Assembly (NCBI GenBank): GCA_948146395.1
Contig: OX411543.1
Location: forward strand, 37,715,058-37,779,057
Direction of reading: 5' to 3'
DNA: 64,000 bases
Source of the DNA: Fragum whitleyi
Taxonomy: Eukaryota; Mollusca; Bivalvia; Cardiida; Cardiidae
The notes under the pieces were generated by a model that was not told the DNA's origin, made no database searches, and saw only the letters and a program-made list of their open reading frames with translations. Below are positions 11,243-22,788 of this stretch, piece after piece; the first letter of the stretch is position 1; every line of letters starts with the position of its first letter. Made by a program: the position numbers and the translations under genes.

Positions 11243-12640
11243 CCATTGATAAGATGAAATCGCAGGTAATATCAAGTTTCTGGAAAATATAAGAACACAA
11301 GAACTACCTTTTTGGCACAGAAGTTCATTAGATTCAGTGGTCAATACTCAAGTGGCAGTTTCAAATTTGTATCATCTCAAGGACGACATAATAATGCTTT
11401 CATCTGCTTTATAAATACCCTTAGATGCTTTAGCAATGATCAACTGGCTTCGTAAGGAAAGAATGCAGGTAACTCTGAAAGTGAAGTAACAGAAATTTAA
11501 TATAATGTTTTCATAAACAGGAGATGACAAAACCGTTATTTTCTTCACGGAAAAACCCGTTTATTTTTTCGATTTCACGAAGAGCATAAAACCAAAAGCT
11601 CTTTTTAAAAAGAAGTTTCCTATTTCTGCTATTAAGAACAAAAAATAAGATAAATCTGCTATCCTACAAGTTGCAATCCAAAATAGGCTATCCTCAATCA
11701 AGATATACGTTAAAATCTTCATAGCTGGAAGTGACCAAAGGTAAAAATCCGGCGTAGAATGGCAACAGTAATGTTATACAAAACAATATGATACAAATAT
11801 TAAGCAACGGGATCTGGCCACAAGTTGTTATAACTTAGACTTTTCCATTCCCTATATTTAAACGTGCAAATTTTGCAGTCTTCGTTTTGATTACATTGTA
11901 GTCCTTATATAATACCCAGATCACAAAAGGCAGGGTTTTCTCCCAGTTATATAGAATTTACTAGCAATAATTGTTAGATCATTCATCAGAAGAAAGTATA
12001 AATTATAGTAGATAGTAGAAAGTAAGTATGGTTCAAGAAGTGTAAAGGGTATAGTGAGAAGAGAGAAAAGATAAGGAGAAGATCCTGATGCCAGTTGTGA
12101 AAGGAGGGGGGGGGGAGGTGAGATAATTTTCCAGATAATTCAAAACAGTGTCCCCTTCGACATGTACTGATTTGATAGCGATCGCAGCTTGCGAACGGAC
12201 GAAAGCCATGAGCGCGAAGCGAGCGTTTATGGCAACGTGTGTTATTCTATTCTATCAAACGAAATGATAAGTGTCATATATCATCCGGAGTGAATTAACT
12301 TGCAGGACCGAAAAAAGGTTAAAAATTGTAACATTTGTGATAGAACGATCAAGAAATTGACAATTAATTTTACCTTTCCCGAAAAACGAGGCTTCTATAA
12401 AAGTTTAATTTTCAACCGGAAGCAACAAAAAACAAAGCCGAAAGCGAGGCCGACCGAAGTACGCCTGATGCGCGCAGTTATTCTCACAAAATATTTATAA
12501 GTTTTCGTTATACAGAATGACAAGGCTAATTTAACATCATTACCTTTAGTCCTTGCATAATTACGGCCTGTAACACGTTAAAAAAAAAAAAAAAAAAAAA
12601 CCACCACCACCTACAACAACAAACAGGTTTACATAATGCA
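11243..12640. other. No gene seen; intergenic
   Basis: No supported gene. Contains a G-run near 12108, an A-run at about 12581-12600, and short open frames without recognisable similarity. Confidence 0.5.
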
Positions 12641-14195
12641 TGCATGTTTAAATTAAATCGAGGGGTCAGCGCAACACTATTGTAACTACATTTTACAAAA
12701 TTTTACAGGAGAGGGAAAAAACTGATTTAAACATTTCAGACTTGATCTTAAAACTTGAAATCTCTTAAATAAATACTATATTACATTGAAAATATATACA
12801 AATCAGATTATTTTAGATATTTTGAAAAAATATGATTTTATTAAAAGAAATTTGACTTACCATAGTTTTGCTGTAAAAATTGTAACTATTTTACACATAA
12901 TTGTACTGCAAAACTATTGTAACTACTCTTACAATAGTTTTTGCAATTTTCTTTGAGGAAATAACAAGTTTTTAATATGTTTCAAAACTTTTTTAACTAC
13001 AATTATTGATTCTCAGAAAAGCATTTTTTATGCCTCAACATTGAATAATTGAGGACTTATCTTTTAAATATTGTTTGTCTACCTGTCTTTTCACTGGCCT
13101 TTTGGAAGCTACCTGAAAACTTTTAAAATATTTAAGTTCCTGTAACATCAAAACTGTTTAAGATAAAATTTTCATTTTTATGCACCTGCAAAACATTGAA
13201 TGATCAGGAACATACGGTTTTACTGGGGTCAGTCTGTCTTTCCATTAATACAAATGTCTGCCTATGAATTTGTCTGTCTGTCTGTCTGTCCATCTACTGA
13301 AAAAAAATAAGCTGTGAACTAAACATATCCCTAAATGTTCTAAAACTAAGATACAATGCTATAATATTTGAAATTCATCTTACTTACAACAATACCCATC
13401 TGAGGAGGTCCATATTATCAAGGTCAAATTTAACCTTTTAAACTCATTCATGACCCTGAGAAGGGCAAAATCATTAATGTCAATGTCAATATTTCAACTG
13501 TTATCCCCAAAACTGAACTTAAGAATTTAATCTGCAAACTTAACTTTTGTCCTGTAACTTTTATTTACATTACTCATATTGGATATGAATGAAACTTCAA
13601 CAATAAATGCTCTAAAGACAAGGTCAAGGTCATTTGTCCAGGTCAATTACCAAGGTCAGAATTTCAAGTGCAGTCATTTCAATAGCATTAGTGTTCCATG
13701 AATACATATGGTTTGTATGTCTTTAATTTCAATTCTCAATGAATGAAGTGAATTTAATGTCACCAGTCAAATGTCAAATTTTAAGCTCATTGTAACCTTA
13801 ACGTTGAATTTGAAAACTTGTAAAGTCTTGAACTCTCCCATTTTCTTGAAGCTCTCAATTATAAAGTTGTTTATACTTACTATTCATGAATGTGGCACAT
13901 TGAATTTGAAATACAAATCTGCTTATGATTTGGTCAGTCTTCTGCAAGTGTGAAGGTCAACCATCAAGGTCAATCAAATAAATTACACTGACATTTGAGG
14001 ATGAATAAAAAAAAAATGCACATGAAATTTAAAACGGATCACCGAAGAAATTTTATGCCAAGTTTTGTTGGAATTTGGCCCAGTGGTTATGGGGGAATTG
14101 TTTAAAGAACTTTTGTTGACTTCTCACATCAAGAAGAACAAAACTGATCACAACAGCTAACCTTGAGCACAGTCTGATGAGATAAGCTAAAAAGG
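12641..14195 (-). repeat. Diverged GGTCA-rich repeat, HINE-like start
   Basis: AT-rich sequence with many aaggtca motifs (for example acaaggtcaaggtca near 13620) and a gtctgtctgtctgtc tract near 13270. On the minus strand it begins near 14195 with a diverged version of the AGCTCACCTGAGC start (tagcttatctcat..gtgctcaaggttagc). Its far end was not found. A related stretch occurs at about 44780-44960. I read it as an old, decayed member of the tandem-core elements described elsewhere in this window. Confidence 0.45.
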
Positions 14196-14224
14196 GATGT
14201 TCACTGGCTGAAGCCAAATATATT

Positions 14225-14478
14225 ATCCATCAGCATGGTATTTACATACTGGGTGAAGCTACATAATATATATATAGGCTGTCTATAGCCCAGCAATATC
14301 AAGTGAGTGATCAAAGATCTATGCCACGTTGAAAATGATCGGAGATAATCCATCAGCATGGTATTTACATACTGGGTAAGGCTACATAATATATATATAT
14401 ATATAGGCTGTCTATAGCCCAGCAATATCAAGTGAGTGATCAAAGATCTATGCCACGTTGAAAATGATCGGAGATAAT
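14225..14478 (+). repeat. Tandem duplication, two units of about 125 bp
   Basis: The unit starting ccatcagcatggtatttac occurs at 14227 and again at 14350. The copies are nearly identical, the second having about six extra bases in an AT microsatellite. No coding meaning. Confidence 0.9.
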
Positions 14479-14479
14479 G

Positions 14480-15980
14480 GTTTCTCGAACCTCACTCTTG
14501 CAGAACTATACCTTCTGATTTCAAAGGAAAGGGTTTTAAAAGATTTACTTCTAATTATAATACATGTTTCATGGTTTTTAACAATGACATGTTTCTTTTA
14601 TTGTTCAGTATAGTAATTGATGGCAGGTCAGAAGAAATTTAGCGATTATGTGTGCTTTCCATCTGTCTGTCCACCCTGTTTACTTTCTCTTTTGGTCGCA
14701 ATAGAAAGAGTCAACCGTTTTCATCAGATTTCCATCAAACTTTCCAAGAAAGATTGTACCATCAAAAGGATTATGCCTTTCAAAAACTGGTTAAGTTTGC
14801 CAGAATTACTGAAAATATGATAAATTTGGTTGAAATATATTTGCGGAGTCCAAAACCCTGTTTTCTCATCTACTAATCTGAACAGAATTACACGTAAATT
14901 ACAATAATACATAAAAAGGGTCCTTTAAAAATTTCATGCAGCTCCTTTGAATTGTTTGCTATTAATCAAGAATAGTTCTTATGTTAGCTTATAAAGTATT
15001 TCAAAATTTAGATCCAGGTCCAATCCTCTGGATCCGTACATAAACAAAAGTCATCTTAAAATAAATCCAATAGTCAAAAGGTCATAAAATGTTAATGAGT
15101 TTGAAGAAATAGAGATACACTGTTCGTATAAACATGATATATGTATTGATTCTACATTTGTCACATGTATCGTCTGTTTGTAAGAATATAAAGCTAATAT
15201 TGTATGAATTGTTTAAAAAAAAAAAAGTATTAAAAAAAAAAATATTTCTTAAGTTATTGTATACAAAGGCTGTAAGTTTATCAGCTTCATTTAAATGAAC
15301 GAAAATTCCCTTCAGTGTTGTGTCTACTAAACATTTGATGTAAAATTCGGGAACTTTTAGCACTGTTTTGTGGGCCAAATATAATCGGAACACAAAATAT
15401 TAACATTACTAAAGAAATTAAGGCTAATTTAATGCCATATTCAATCATCATCATTATTATTATTTTTTTTTTTTTACATTTTGGGAAATCTCGACAAGAA
15501 AATAATGATTTCATTTTTCTGTAGTCCACATTTATATTTAGCCGTCTTCAGTCCGTAGTATCTGTGGTGACGCCTTCTTTTTACCGGCAGAGAAATTACA
15601 CTTTTTTTTACCCGAGAATTAAACTGAATAAAAGGTAGGGTGTCAGTTGATTTGCGCAAAGGTTACATCACTCAATTTGTTTTCAGTAAGACATAACAGA
15701 ATGAAACACATTTCTGAATAGCATACTGAGAGATATAAAAAAATGAAAATAAGAAAAAAAAATTGACACGAAAACCAAAAAGAAGGTTTTAGATAAGCAG
15801 CGCTCGCTTTTAAGGCTTTGTCCTATTTCATATTATGATCACTAAAGTTTCGTCAAGGAATTTTGCGTTAAGGTCCTTCTGGTTCAATCTAAATCATGAC
15901 CGAGGTAAAATAGTCATTGGGCAAATTGGCTTTGCAATCATCCTGTGTATGGATCCACAAGTTAAAGTGAGTGATCACAT
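14480..15980. other. No gene seen; intergenic
   Basis: Short open frames only, none with a recognisable domain. A/T homopolymers at about 15214-15242 and 15461-15475. Confidence 0.5.
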
Positions 15981-16016
15981 GTCAATTTTGTCTATACCTG
16001 TATAGACAAAATTGAC
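15981..16016. repeat. Perfect 17-bp-arm palindrome
   Basis: Two 17-base arms (gtcaattttgtctatac and its exact complement) separated by two bases. A smaller related hairpin (gtctatacactgtatagac) lies near 16494-16512. Could be a hairpin or cruciform site; function unknown. Confidence 0.85.
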
Positions 16017-16727
16017 CTTTAATCCCCCACTTAAAATTGGGGGTCTATAACTGTGAATTAACAACAATCAGTGACAAGGACTGTCTAAGTTCCAGGTTGT
16101 GCTATATCAAACGAAGGCTACTTGTCCTGAATTAACAAACAAACTTGAACAATTAACAAACATTTAGAGGAAAGATTTAATGTAAAAACAACCTACGGTG
16201 TATGGATTTTTGGTGAACTCAAGTTTCGTTCACCAGCGTTACTATGTACAGAAAACCCTGTATGATCTTAATAGATTCGAAATAAAGTTGTGCCCCTTTA
16301 TATTCAATTTAGTATATCTCAAGACTTCTCTCCGCAAAATCATTGTTTATTTCGTTAATAGCGTGATACTAGATTTTTTCATTAAGTGAAGTTAATGAAA
16401 ATTACCCTTTAAAAACACAAAATGAGGTTGCAATGTTTACTGGGGCGTATTGATGATCTGCGTAAGCTTGTCGAGAGAAAAAAACAAAGGTTGTGTCTAT
16501 ACACTGTATAGACAGATAACGTGTTTTGATCCAAGCGCTCGCTTTTGCAGCGTGTAGTAATTTGCCGGAAATGTATGTTTATTTAGGTCGTGACCTTTTG
16601 AACTTCCACACACCTCTGATTTGCCATACCACACGTGATGACTTGGCTGGCGAGTCTGCCTTAATCTGTGGATACTGATCGGGGTATAGCGTAAATGGGA
16701 CAGGTTTACCAGTCTAACGTGATGACC

Positions 16728-17604
16728 TATAGTCCGTTTGACTTCTATACGGACCAACATTTTGCAGAAAATCTCAGAATCGAATAAATGAACCGTCTTT
16801 TTTTCTTGTGATATCATATTTTCTATCTAATACCATGAAGAATATTGTTTTTCAGAATTTTTGCAGGTGAAATAATGATTTTGTCCGTCCGTCTACATGC
16901 TAACTTTCTGCCTTTCATACCAACTCGTGTCTGTAATAAACGGAACAGCGAATTGTCTATCCAAAAATAGATCTGATTTGCATAGGGGCCGAGTCAAAAG
17001 TATGTGGTTTTAGCAAATCGTTTTGGTATAAAATCGAGTAATTTTGTAAATTAATTTTGTCGTTTTTTTTACTTGCTTATGCTATCAAATCTTTGTGTAT
17101 TCTGTATTTGTTCAAAAACGATTTGACCAGATAACTGATAATAGTTTTTATCCATTCGGAGATGAACCCCATATTCCCTTGGTTAGACCAATCAAAAATG
17201 ATCATTTTACGATGCCGTTGGGGTTTTCACGAGAAAAACTAGATAAGCAGGGGAGTAATAACGGTACAAATCACGTGGTATTTAAGTTCAAGATGTCCTG
17301 ACCATCGATATGCTAATCAGATTTTCCAAATATGGAATTATGGGCATTTCTTCTGTCAAATCTTGAGTATAAAACCACGTGTTTTTACTACTTGTTTACT
17401 AATTCTTACAACTAAACAGCCTTCACCACCTCGTGTTTAAGAGCAGAAAATGCGAAAAGATTAGCATTAACTAGATAGACAAAATATTTTTTGGAATGGT
17501 ATTTAGCTGAAATTAATATTTTACAGTATAGAAACCCTTCATTCAAACGCAATTTTATGTAATTGATGAAACGGTTGGTCCATTTAGAAGTCAAACGGAC
17601 TATA
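16728..17604. mobile_element. Non-autonomous TIR element, about 877 bp
   Basis: About 28-bp terminal inverted repeats beginning tatagtccgtttgacttc, with three mismatches between the ends. Flanking/terminal TA is compatible with a Tc1/mariner-type TA target duplication. No transposase frame is present, so it would need one in trans. Confidence 0.7.
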
Positions 17605-17626
17605 CAACGATTTTATCTGCCTTCTT

Positions 17627-17906
17627 GTGCCGCCACCATAGCGCAGTTGGTTAGGCATAAGACTTTCAATCTGGAAGTCGTGAGTTCGATCCCCGGTTGC
17701 GGCTGATATCCTTTCCGTCGTTTGTCTCTCACCAATGGGTAGATAATCGTTAACCTATGTGAGGTAGCAGTCGGAGGCTAGGAAAGGGTGTAATGGTAGT
17801 ACAGGAGAAAGAAATACCAGGAATCCATTGTTAGGTGCCCCGGCCGCCGCGATATAACTGCGAAATTGTTGAGCGGCGTAAAACCCATTCAAACAAACAA
17901 ATTCAC
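17627..17906 (+). mobile_element. tRNA-derived SINE with target duplication
   Basis: A full-length SINE: tRNA-like head with A box (tagcgcagttggttag) and B box (gagttcgatcccc), a conserved body, and an AAACAAAC tail. It is flanked by a perfect 10-bp duplication CTGCCTTCTT (17617-17626 and 17907-17916). The head folds only partly as a tRNA and is the internal RNA polymerase III promoter. Body and tail resemble molluscan V-type SINEs such as Rudi, but I could not compare directly. Confidence 0.88.
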
Positions 17907-17916
17907 CTGCCTTCTT

Positions 17917-18590
17917 ATGAATGAAATCTGCACTCATGAGTTACAAAATGTCAAGTTTATTAACGAATGGAATGCTCCTATATTTAGCCCAAATTCTCAT
18001 AAAAACATAAGCACGCACCATTTGACCGTGACCAATCTTGATATGAAGTAAAATTTAACCCATTACCAGACAACTTTTGTTCTCAACTTCTCAATTTACA
18101 CTTAAATTTACTTGCTTAAATCCCGTTAATTTCTTAAACCATGTTGTTGAATTCCTGCGTAATGAAAATATCTGCGGTTAAGGGTATTTTTGTATCATAT
18201 TCCCCAAATCCTTTTCCTTGTTTTTTTCGTTTCGAACAAGGACGGAAAACAGGGGATAAAGTAATCTCGTCACGATTTACTGTAATTATCTGAATATCGT
18301 TGCCATTTTGAAAAAAACAAACAACAACAACAAAAAAAAACACAGTAGATCTAATTTCAAATTTGACGTCGAATGGAGAATGAAACCTCGTAACTATAGA
18401 ATATTTAACCTGTAGCTGCTTAAGTCCCCACTGGCATTTTTTCGTCCCCTAGTTTTACACTGATAATGAAATATTCTTCTTCAAAGTACTTGACAAAGTA
18501 ACTACAACTAAAAAGTAGCGCTTCTATCCCTTGGATGAGGCTAAAATTTCCTCTATCCGATCATCCATCTATTTGTTTTACCTGTAGTAC
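17917..18590. other. No gene seen; intergenic
   Basis: AT-rich sequence with only short open frames and no recognised repeat. Confidence 0.5.
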
Positions 18591-18599
18591 TTGAAATAT

Positions 18600-18683
18600 T
18601 ACAACAAAAAAATCATTGATGTATATTGTCTATATTATACCTCATTGTACTTGGATGAAAATAAAAGATATGTTCTGTTCTGT
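18600..18683 (+). repeat. Possible LINE 3' tail fragment
   Basis: The stretch tgtatattgtctatatt..cttggatgaaaataaaag followed by tgttctgttctgttc looks like the 3' end of a non-LTR retrotransposon with a TGTTC-type tail. No coding part is attached. Low certainty. Confidence 0.35.
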
Positions 18684-18997
18684 TCCTTGAAGTATTAGAA
18701 ACGGTTAACAGTCTAGTGACATCTGTGCTTTATGCAATCGGGTTTTACATAACTTTTCAACACGCGACACAGTCAGTCTCGAGGCGGGTTTTAAAATTTA
18801 TTCAACACGTGTTTCAAATGTACAACCTTTCTTGTAGTTTTGGTTTGAATAGGGATGGACATTAACATTTTTTCTGTAAAATCGCGGTGGCTGAAACACA
18901 TTCGATCTTTACATAATCTGAGTTTTGCCATATCAAATAATCTGTAACACGAAATTTTGATTGTGAATCAATTGCCTGTCGACTGGAGCATGTGGAA

Positions 18998-20650
18998 TCT
19001 GATAGATCATTTAAAAATAAAGAAATAAGGTATTGGAGATAGATTGTCACCCTGTCTGACCCCGATATTGCTCGAGAAGGCTATAGACTTTAAACTTTCC
19101 AACCTTACAGAGGATTTAGTATTGGCATACAAATTGTGAATAATCTTAAACATTTTACCATCAATATTGTTACTCAGCAGCTTCTGCCACAGATAAGTAC
19201 GATTAATTGAGTCAAAAGCCTTCTTGTAATCAATAAAGGCGCAGAAAAGTTTTTTTTACCTCTGAATATGTAGAGACCTATTAAACATTTTAGATTAAAT
19301 ATATGGTCTGTGGTGCAATAGCCTTTTCGAAAACCAGCCTGCTCCTCAGCTAATAGATTCATATCTTCTAAGTACATGTACTTAATGAGTCTATTATTGA
19401 GAACAGCAGTTAACAATTTACCAAAGCAGCTTAAAATGGTAATACCTCTATAATTGTCAGGGCTAGATTTGTCGCCTTTGTTTTTATAAATGGGAGAAAT
19501 AATCCCTTGTGACCATTCATCTGGGACATGACCAGAATCAAAGACTATATTGAAAAACTTGGTAAAAGCAGTTAGCATTTACTCTTAGAGACTTTTAAAA
19601 ATTCATTTAAAATAAGGTCTGAAGCGCAAGCTTTGTTAAGTTTAAGGTTATTTATGCTTTTTAAAACTTCTTGTTCTGTAATAGAATTATTCAAAACCCA
19701 ATTATGTTGAGAAACTTTAGATAAATCAATATGGTTCAATTGGTCTCCATCTCCCGTAGAAACTGTGTTCAGCTTCTTAAAATGCTCAGCAAAAGTGTCA
19801 AGAGATAATTTTCGAATTGTTGAGGATTTAGAATGATAATTTTTGTTTAGTAATTTCCTGAACGATCTGGTATCTGTTGATTTCAGGTTGCGAAGCTTAT
19901 TAATAAATTCTTTTTGGTAGTTTTTAAAGTGCTTGTTAATACATTTTTTTGAAAGCTTTACTAGCATTTGTTAAAACATGTGTATTATTTTGACTATTTT
20001 CTCGTCTACTTAAATTCTTAACTCTTAGGATTTTTTCTGTAAATTTCTATAATCACTATTAAACCATTGACGTGTACATTTACATTTTTTCTCAAACAAA
20101 CCATGTTTGGGTTATATTCGTTTTATCATAGCATCAGCAGCATTGTACAATAGAGATGAACACCAAGTTGAGTAGTTAGAAGCTGCACTGCTTCTTTAGA
20201 GATGTCTTAATTTTGATTATCCATTTGGTTAATTAAATCGATAATACTAGCATCATTTAAGTTATCTGAAAATAGATTTTGATCATTTGAATTCCAAATA
20301 GACTTTAAAATAACAGCTGTATCATCATTTTTATTAGACGGTATACATCTTTAGGATTGACAGGATAAAGCGATATGAATGAACATCACTCAATGGTAAA
20401 AATTGAAATTCAGTATCAATACTAAAAATAGAAGGAGATAGAATGGCATAATCAACCACTGTGCTAGATTAACATGTCTTTGAGAAATCTATCAAAAAAT
20501 TCAAAGATTTGCATATATCGAGGAGTCTTTTCCCAAATTATCTGTTGTTGAATTATCAGAAATTGGCCGGTATTGACCTTTCTAGTGAAAAACCAAAGTT
20601 TCAATTGAAATCCTTTCAAATTCATTTGTAATATTATCAAAATTTAAAAC
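18998..20650 (-). pseudogene. LINE fragment: endonuclease end and N-half of RT
   Basis: On the minus strand, from about 20650 down: part of an APE-type endonuclease (motif VVDYAILSP..SDVHS near 20400-20470), a linker, then the first half of reverse transcriptase with DEWSQGIISPIYKNKGD and NYRGITIL near 19500, AFDSINR near 19200 and VRQGDNLSP near 19050. It stops at the RT motif LFLNDLS (18998-19020). Several stops and frameshifts break the frame. The missing second half of RT lies upstream on the same strand at 20651-22614, so the element is out of order. Clade is uncertain: jockey/I/CR1-like. Confidence 0.82.
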
Positions 20651-22614
20651 CCAAGAGTTTCAAGAGTTTCAAGAGTTTTATTAAACTGACAAACCCCTAA
20701 CCGGGGTACAAGTCATAAATATACAAACAAACATGAACAATAAACAAACATTCGGAAGAAAGTTTCAGTGTTAAGTCAACCACAGTGCATTCATAGGTAG
20801 CCTGAGTGTAGGAAATTCACTTAAAAGATGACTAGAAGTTATATGACTAGATTTGAATATAAGTATTATTAGACCTCGATCTGATAGAAGTGTCAAGCAA
20901 TGTTTAACCATTGTCATGCTAAACCCAAAATATTCCTTTTATAGCAAGAAGTACAGACAAAGATCAGCCTGTTCATTGGTGCAGTCTGATCTCGGCCTAT
21001 GCCGCCTACTTTTCCCCTTTAAGCCAGAATAGTGAAAAAAATGCATTTAGTGCTTTCGGCACTCTGATTTAATGCAATTTGCCAAAATTTTGATTCAGCA
21101 CTACAAATGTTAACAATATGAGATTTGCGTAAGGTATCGATCATTATCATTGTAGGTCTCTCCATAATGGGGGGCAACAAATTTTAACCATAATTTTGCT
21201 CAAATGTATGTGAAATTATTCCTGGCCCATAAATTTAAATGTATGTGCCTGAAATACTTTCACAACTACTTAACAATTTAGTAACAATTTCAATTAAATA
21301 TGTTTAAATATCTCATGAAATGTTTTCAGAATTACCTTACAAAATTTTGCAACTTTGAAAATAGTTGTTACATCACTCGACGTCATAATGCTATGAAAAG
21401 AATTAACAGTTGGACGCATGATGATATTTCTTGGCAAATAGACTTTTCTGGTATCTTCAAAATAAGTACATTCTAACATATAATGAAACTCATCACCCAT
21501 TTTATTCAGCCTGCATAACTCGCATATCCTGTCATCCCTTATGGTCCCTAAAAATCTCCCCCATTCAAATGGAAATTTGTGATTTAGTGATCTGAAGTGG
21601 CAAAGAGATTTTGATAGATCATCTGGAAGAATATTAAAGTAATTTTCAAACCCAAAGTCTTGTTTAAAGATCCTATAGTTAAGACATTTAGGGCTTTTAA
21701 ACACTGCATCTTTCCAGTCAGATATGTGCATTTCATTCAATTTCATTTTGACAGATTTTGAAAGTACTGGAAGGTATGTTAGTTTGGTTTAACCAGTAGC
21801 ATGAGAAGCCACTTTCTTCAAGTATGCTTTTAATACACATTAACCATTTAGAGTCAAATCGACCAATATTATGCAGAGCTAACAACATACTGTAAAGTTT
21901 GCAAGATATTTTATCAGATTTACCATTTAACATACGCTGCCAAAATCCAATCATTCTGGATTTGATTTCAATTGAGACAGGATGACTTCCAAATTCACCG
22001 TAAAGAATTAAGTTAGGAGTTGATTTCTTTACTTTCAGAATGATCTTGTATAACTGAAGGCATAGCCTTTCAAGCAAATCATGGTTTTCAAAGCCAGTAA
22101 CATCTGAACCATATAGTAAAATGGGTAGAACCATAGTATCAAACAATTTCAGCTGAATGTCAATAGGTAATTGTAGCATTCTAGACTTTTTGAGAATAGA
22201 AAACATGGCTTTACGAGCTTGGTCAAATAGTCTTTTGTTGTTTCTTATGAAACGACCATTAAAAGAAAACATAGTTCCAAGGTAAACAAAGCTATCATCA
22301 ACAGATATTTCTTCATTATTATAAAAGAATTTTGGGCATTTTGATCCTTTCTATTGCTAAATACAGTAATTCTGGTCTTAGCAGGGTTTACCTCTAAATC
22401 CCAAGATTTACAATACAAGAACATGGCATTTGGCTGCTTGAAGTTCAACTGCAGACTCAGCAAAAATGACTGTATCGTCAGCATAAAGCAAAATGTATAA
22501 TTTAAAGTAAACTTCAATATCATCATCACTAAGAAGAATATTAGCCATATCAGAGACATCATCAAGACCATTATAAGCGTGAGAAATAAACTCTGATAAA
22601 TCATTTAAAAATAA
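20651..22614 (-). pseudogene. LINE fragment: C-half of RT, C-terminus, 3' tail
   Basis: On the minus strand it starts at the RT motif LFLNDLS (22592-22614), continues through YADDTV (about 22471-22484), the thumb (22272-21733) and a C-terminal region with a CX2C..H..C finger-like motif (ICELCR, about 21530), ending at the stop at 21294. A frameshift lies near 21733-21746 and others near 22300-22450. The 3' UTR ends with AATAAA and three 9-bp units (AAACTCTTG-like) at about 20654-20682. A TTAA-flanked MITE (20904-21113) is inserted in the UTR. The first half of RT lies downstream instead of upstream. Confidence 0.82.
20904..21113. mobile_element. TTAA-flanked MITE (piggyBac-like), copy 1
   Basis: Starts TTAAccattgtcatgct and ends with the complement-like cagcactacaaatgTTAA. 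Internal sequence (gatcagcctg, gtgcagtctgatct) matches the copy at 33414-33651. TTAA at both ends fits piggyBac-type target choice. No transposase. Confidence 0.7.
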
Positions 22615-22691
22615 CTGAAACCCCTCACCTTTCCATTATTTATATAGAAATACGCTCAATCAATTCGCACAACCACCGCCGCCAAATCAAA
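22615..22691 (+). promoter_or_regulatory. NDUFA13 promoter and 5' UTR
   Basis: Only 77 bases separate the end of recognisable LINE sequence (22614) from the NDUFA13 start codon. A TATA-like TATATA lies at 22641-22646, about 46 bases before ATG, so the 5' UTR would be very short if it is used. The start context is gccaaatcaaaATGG, with A at -3 and G at +4. The transcription start cannot be read from the sequence. Confidence 0.5.
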
Positions 22692-22788
22692 ATGGCGACC
22701 GGAGTCGGGCTTCGACAAGATTTGCCCCCGAAAGGTGGATTTGATCCGATTGACTTCACTAAAAAGGTTTATTACAAAAAGACAAATG
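22692..22788 (+). CDS. NDUFA13 exon 1
   Basis: Starts at ATG (atggcgaccgg) and encodes 32 residues plus one base of the next codon. Contains QDLPPKGGFDPIDF, the conserved N-terminal signature. Donor site is aaatg/gtaatt, phase 1. There is no cleavable presequence, as is usual for this subunit. Confidence 0.92.
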
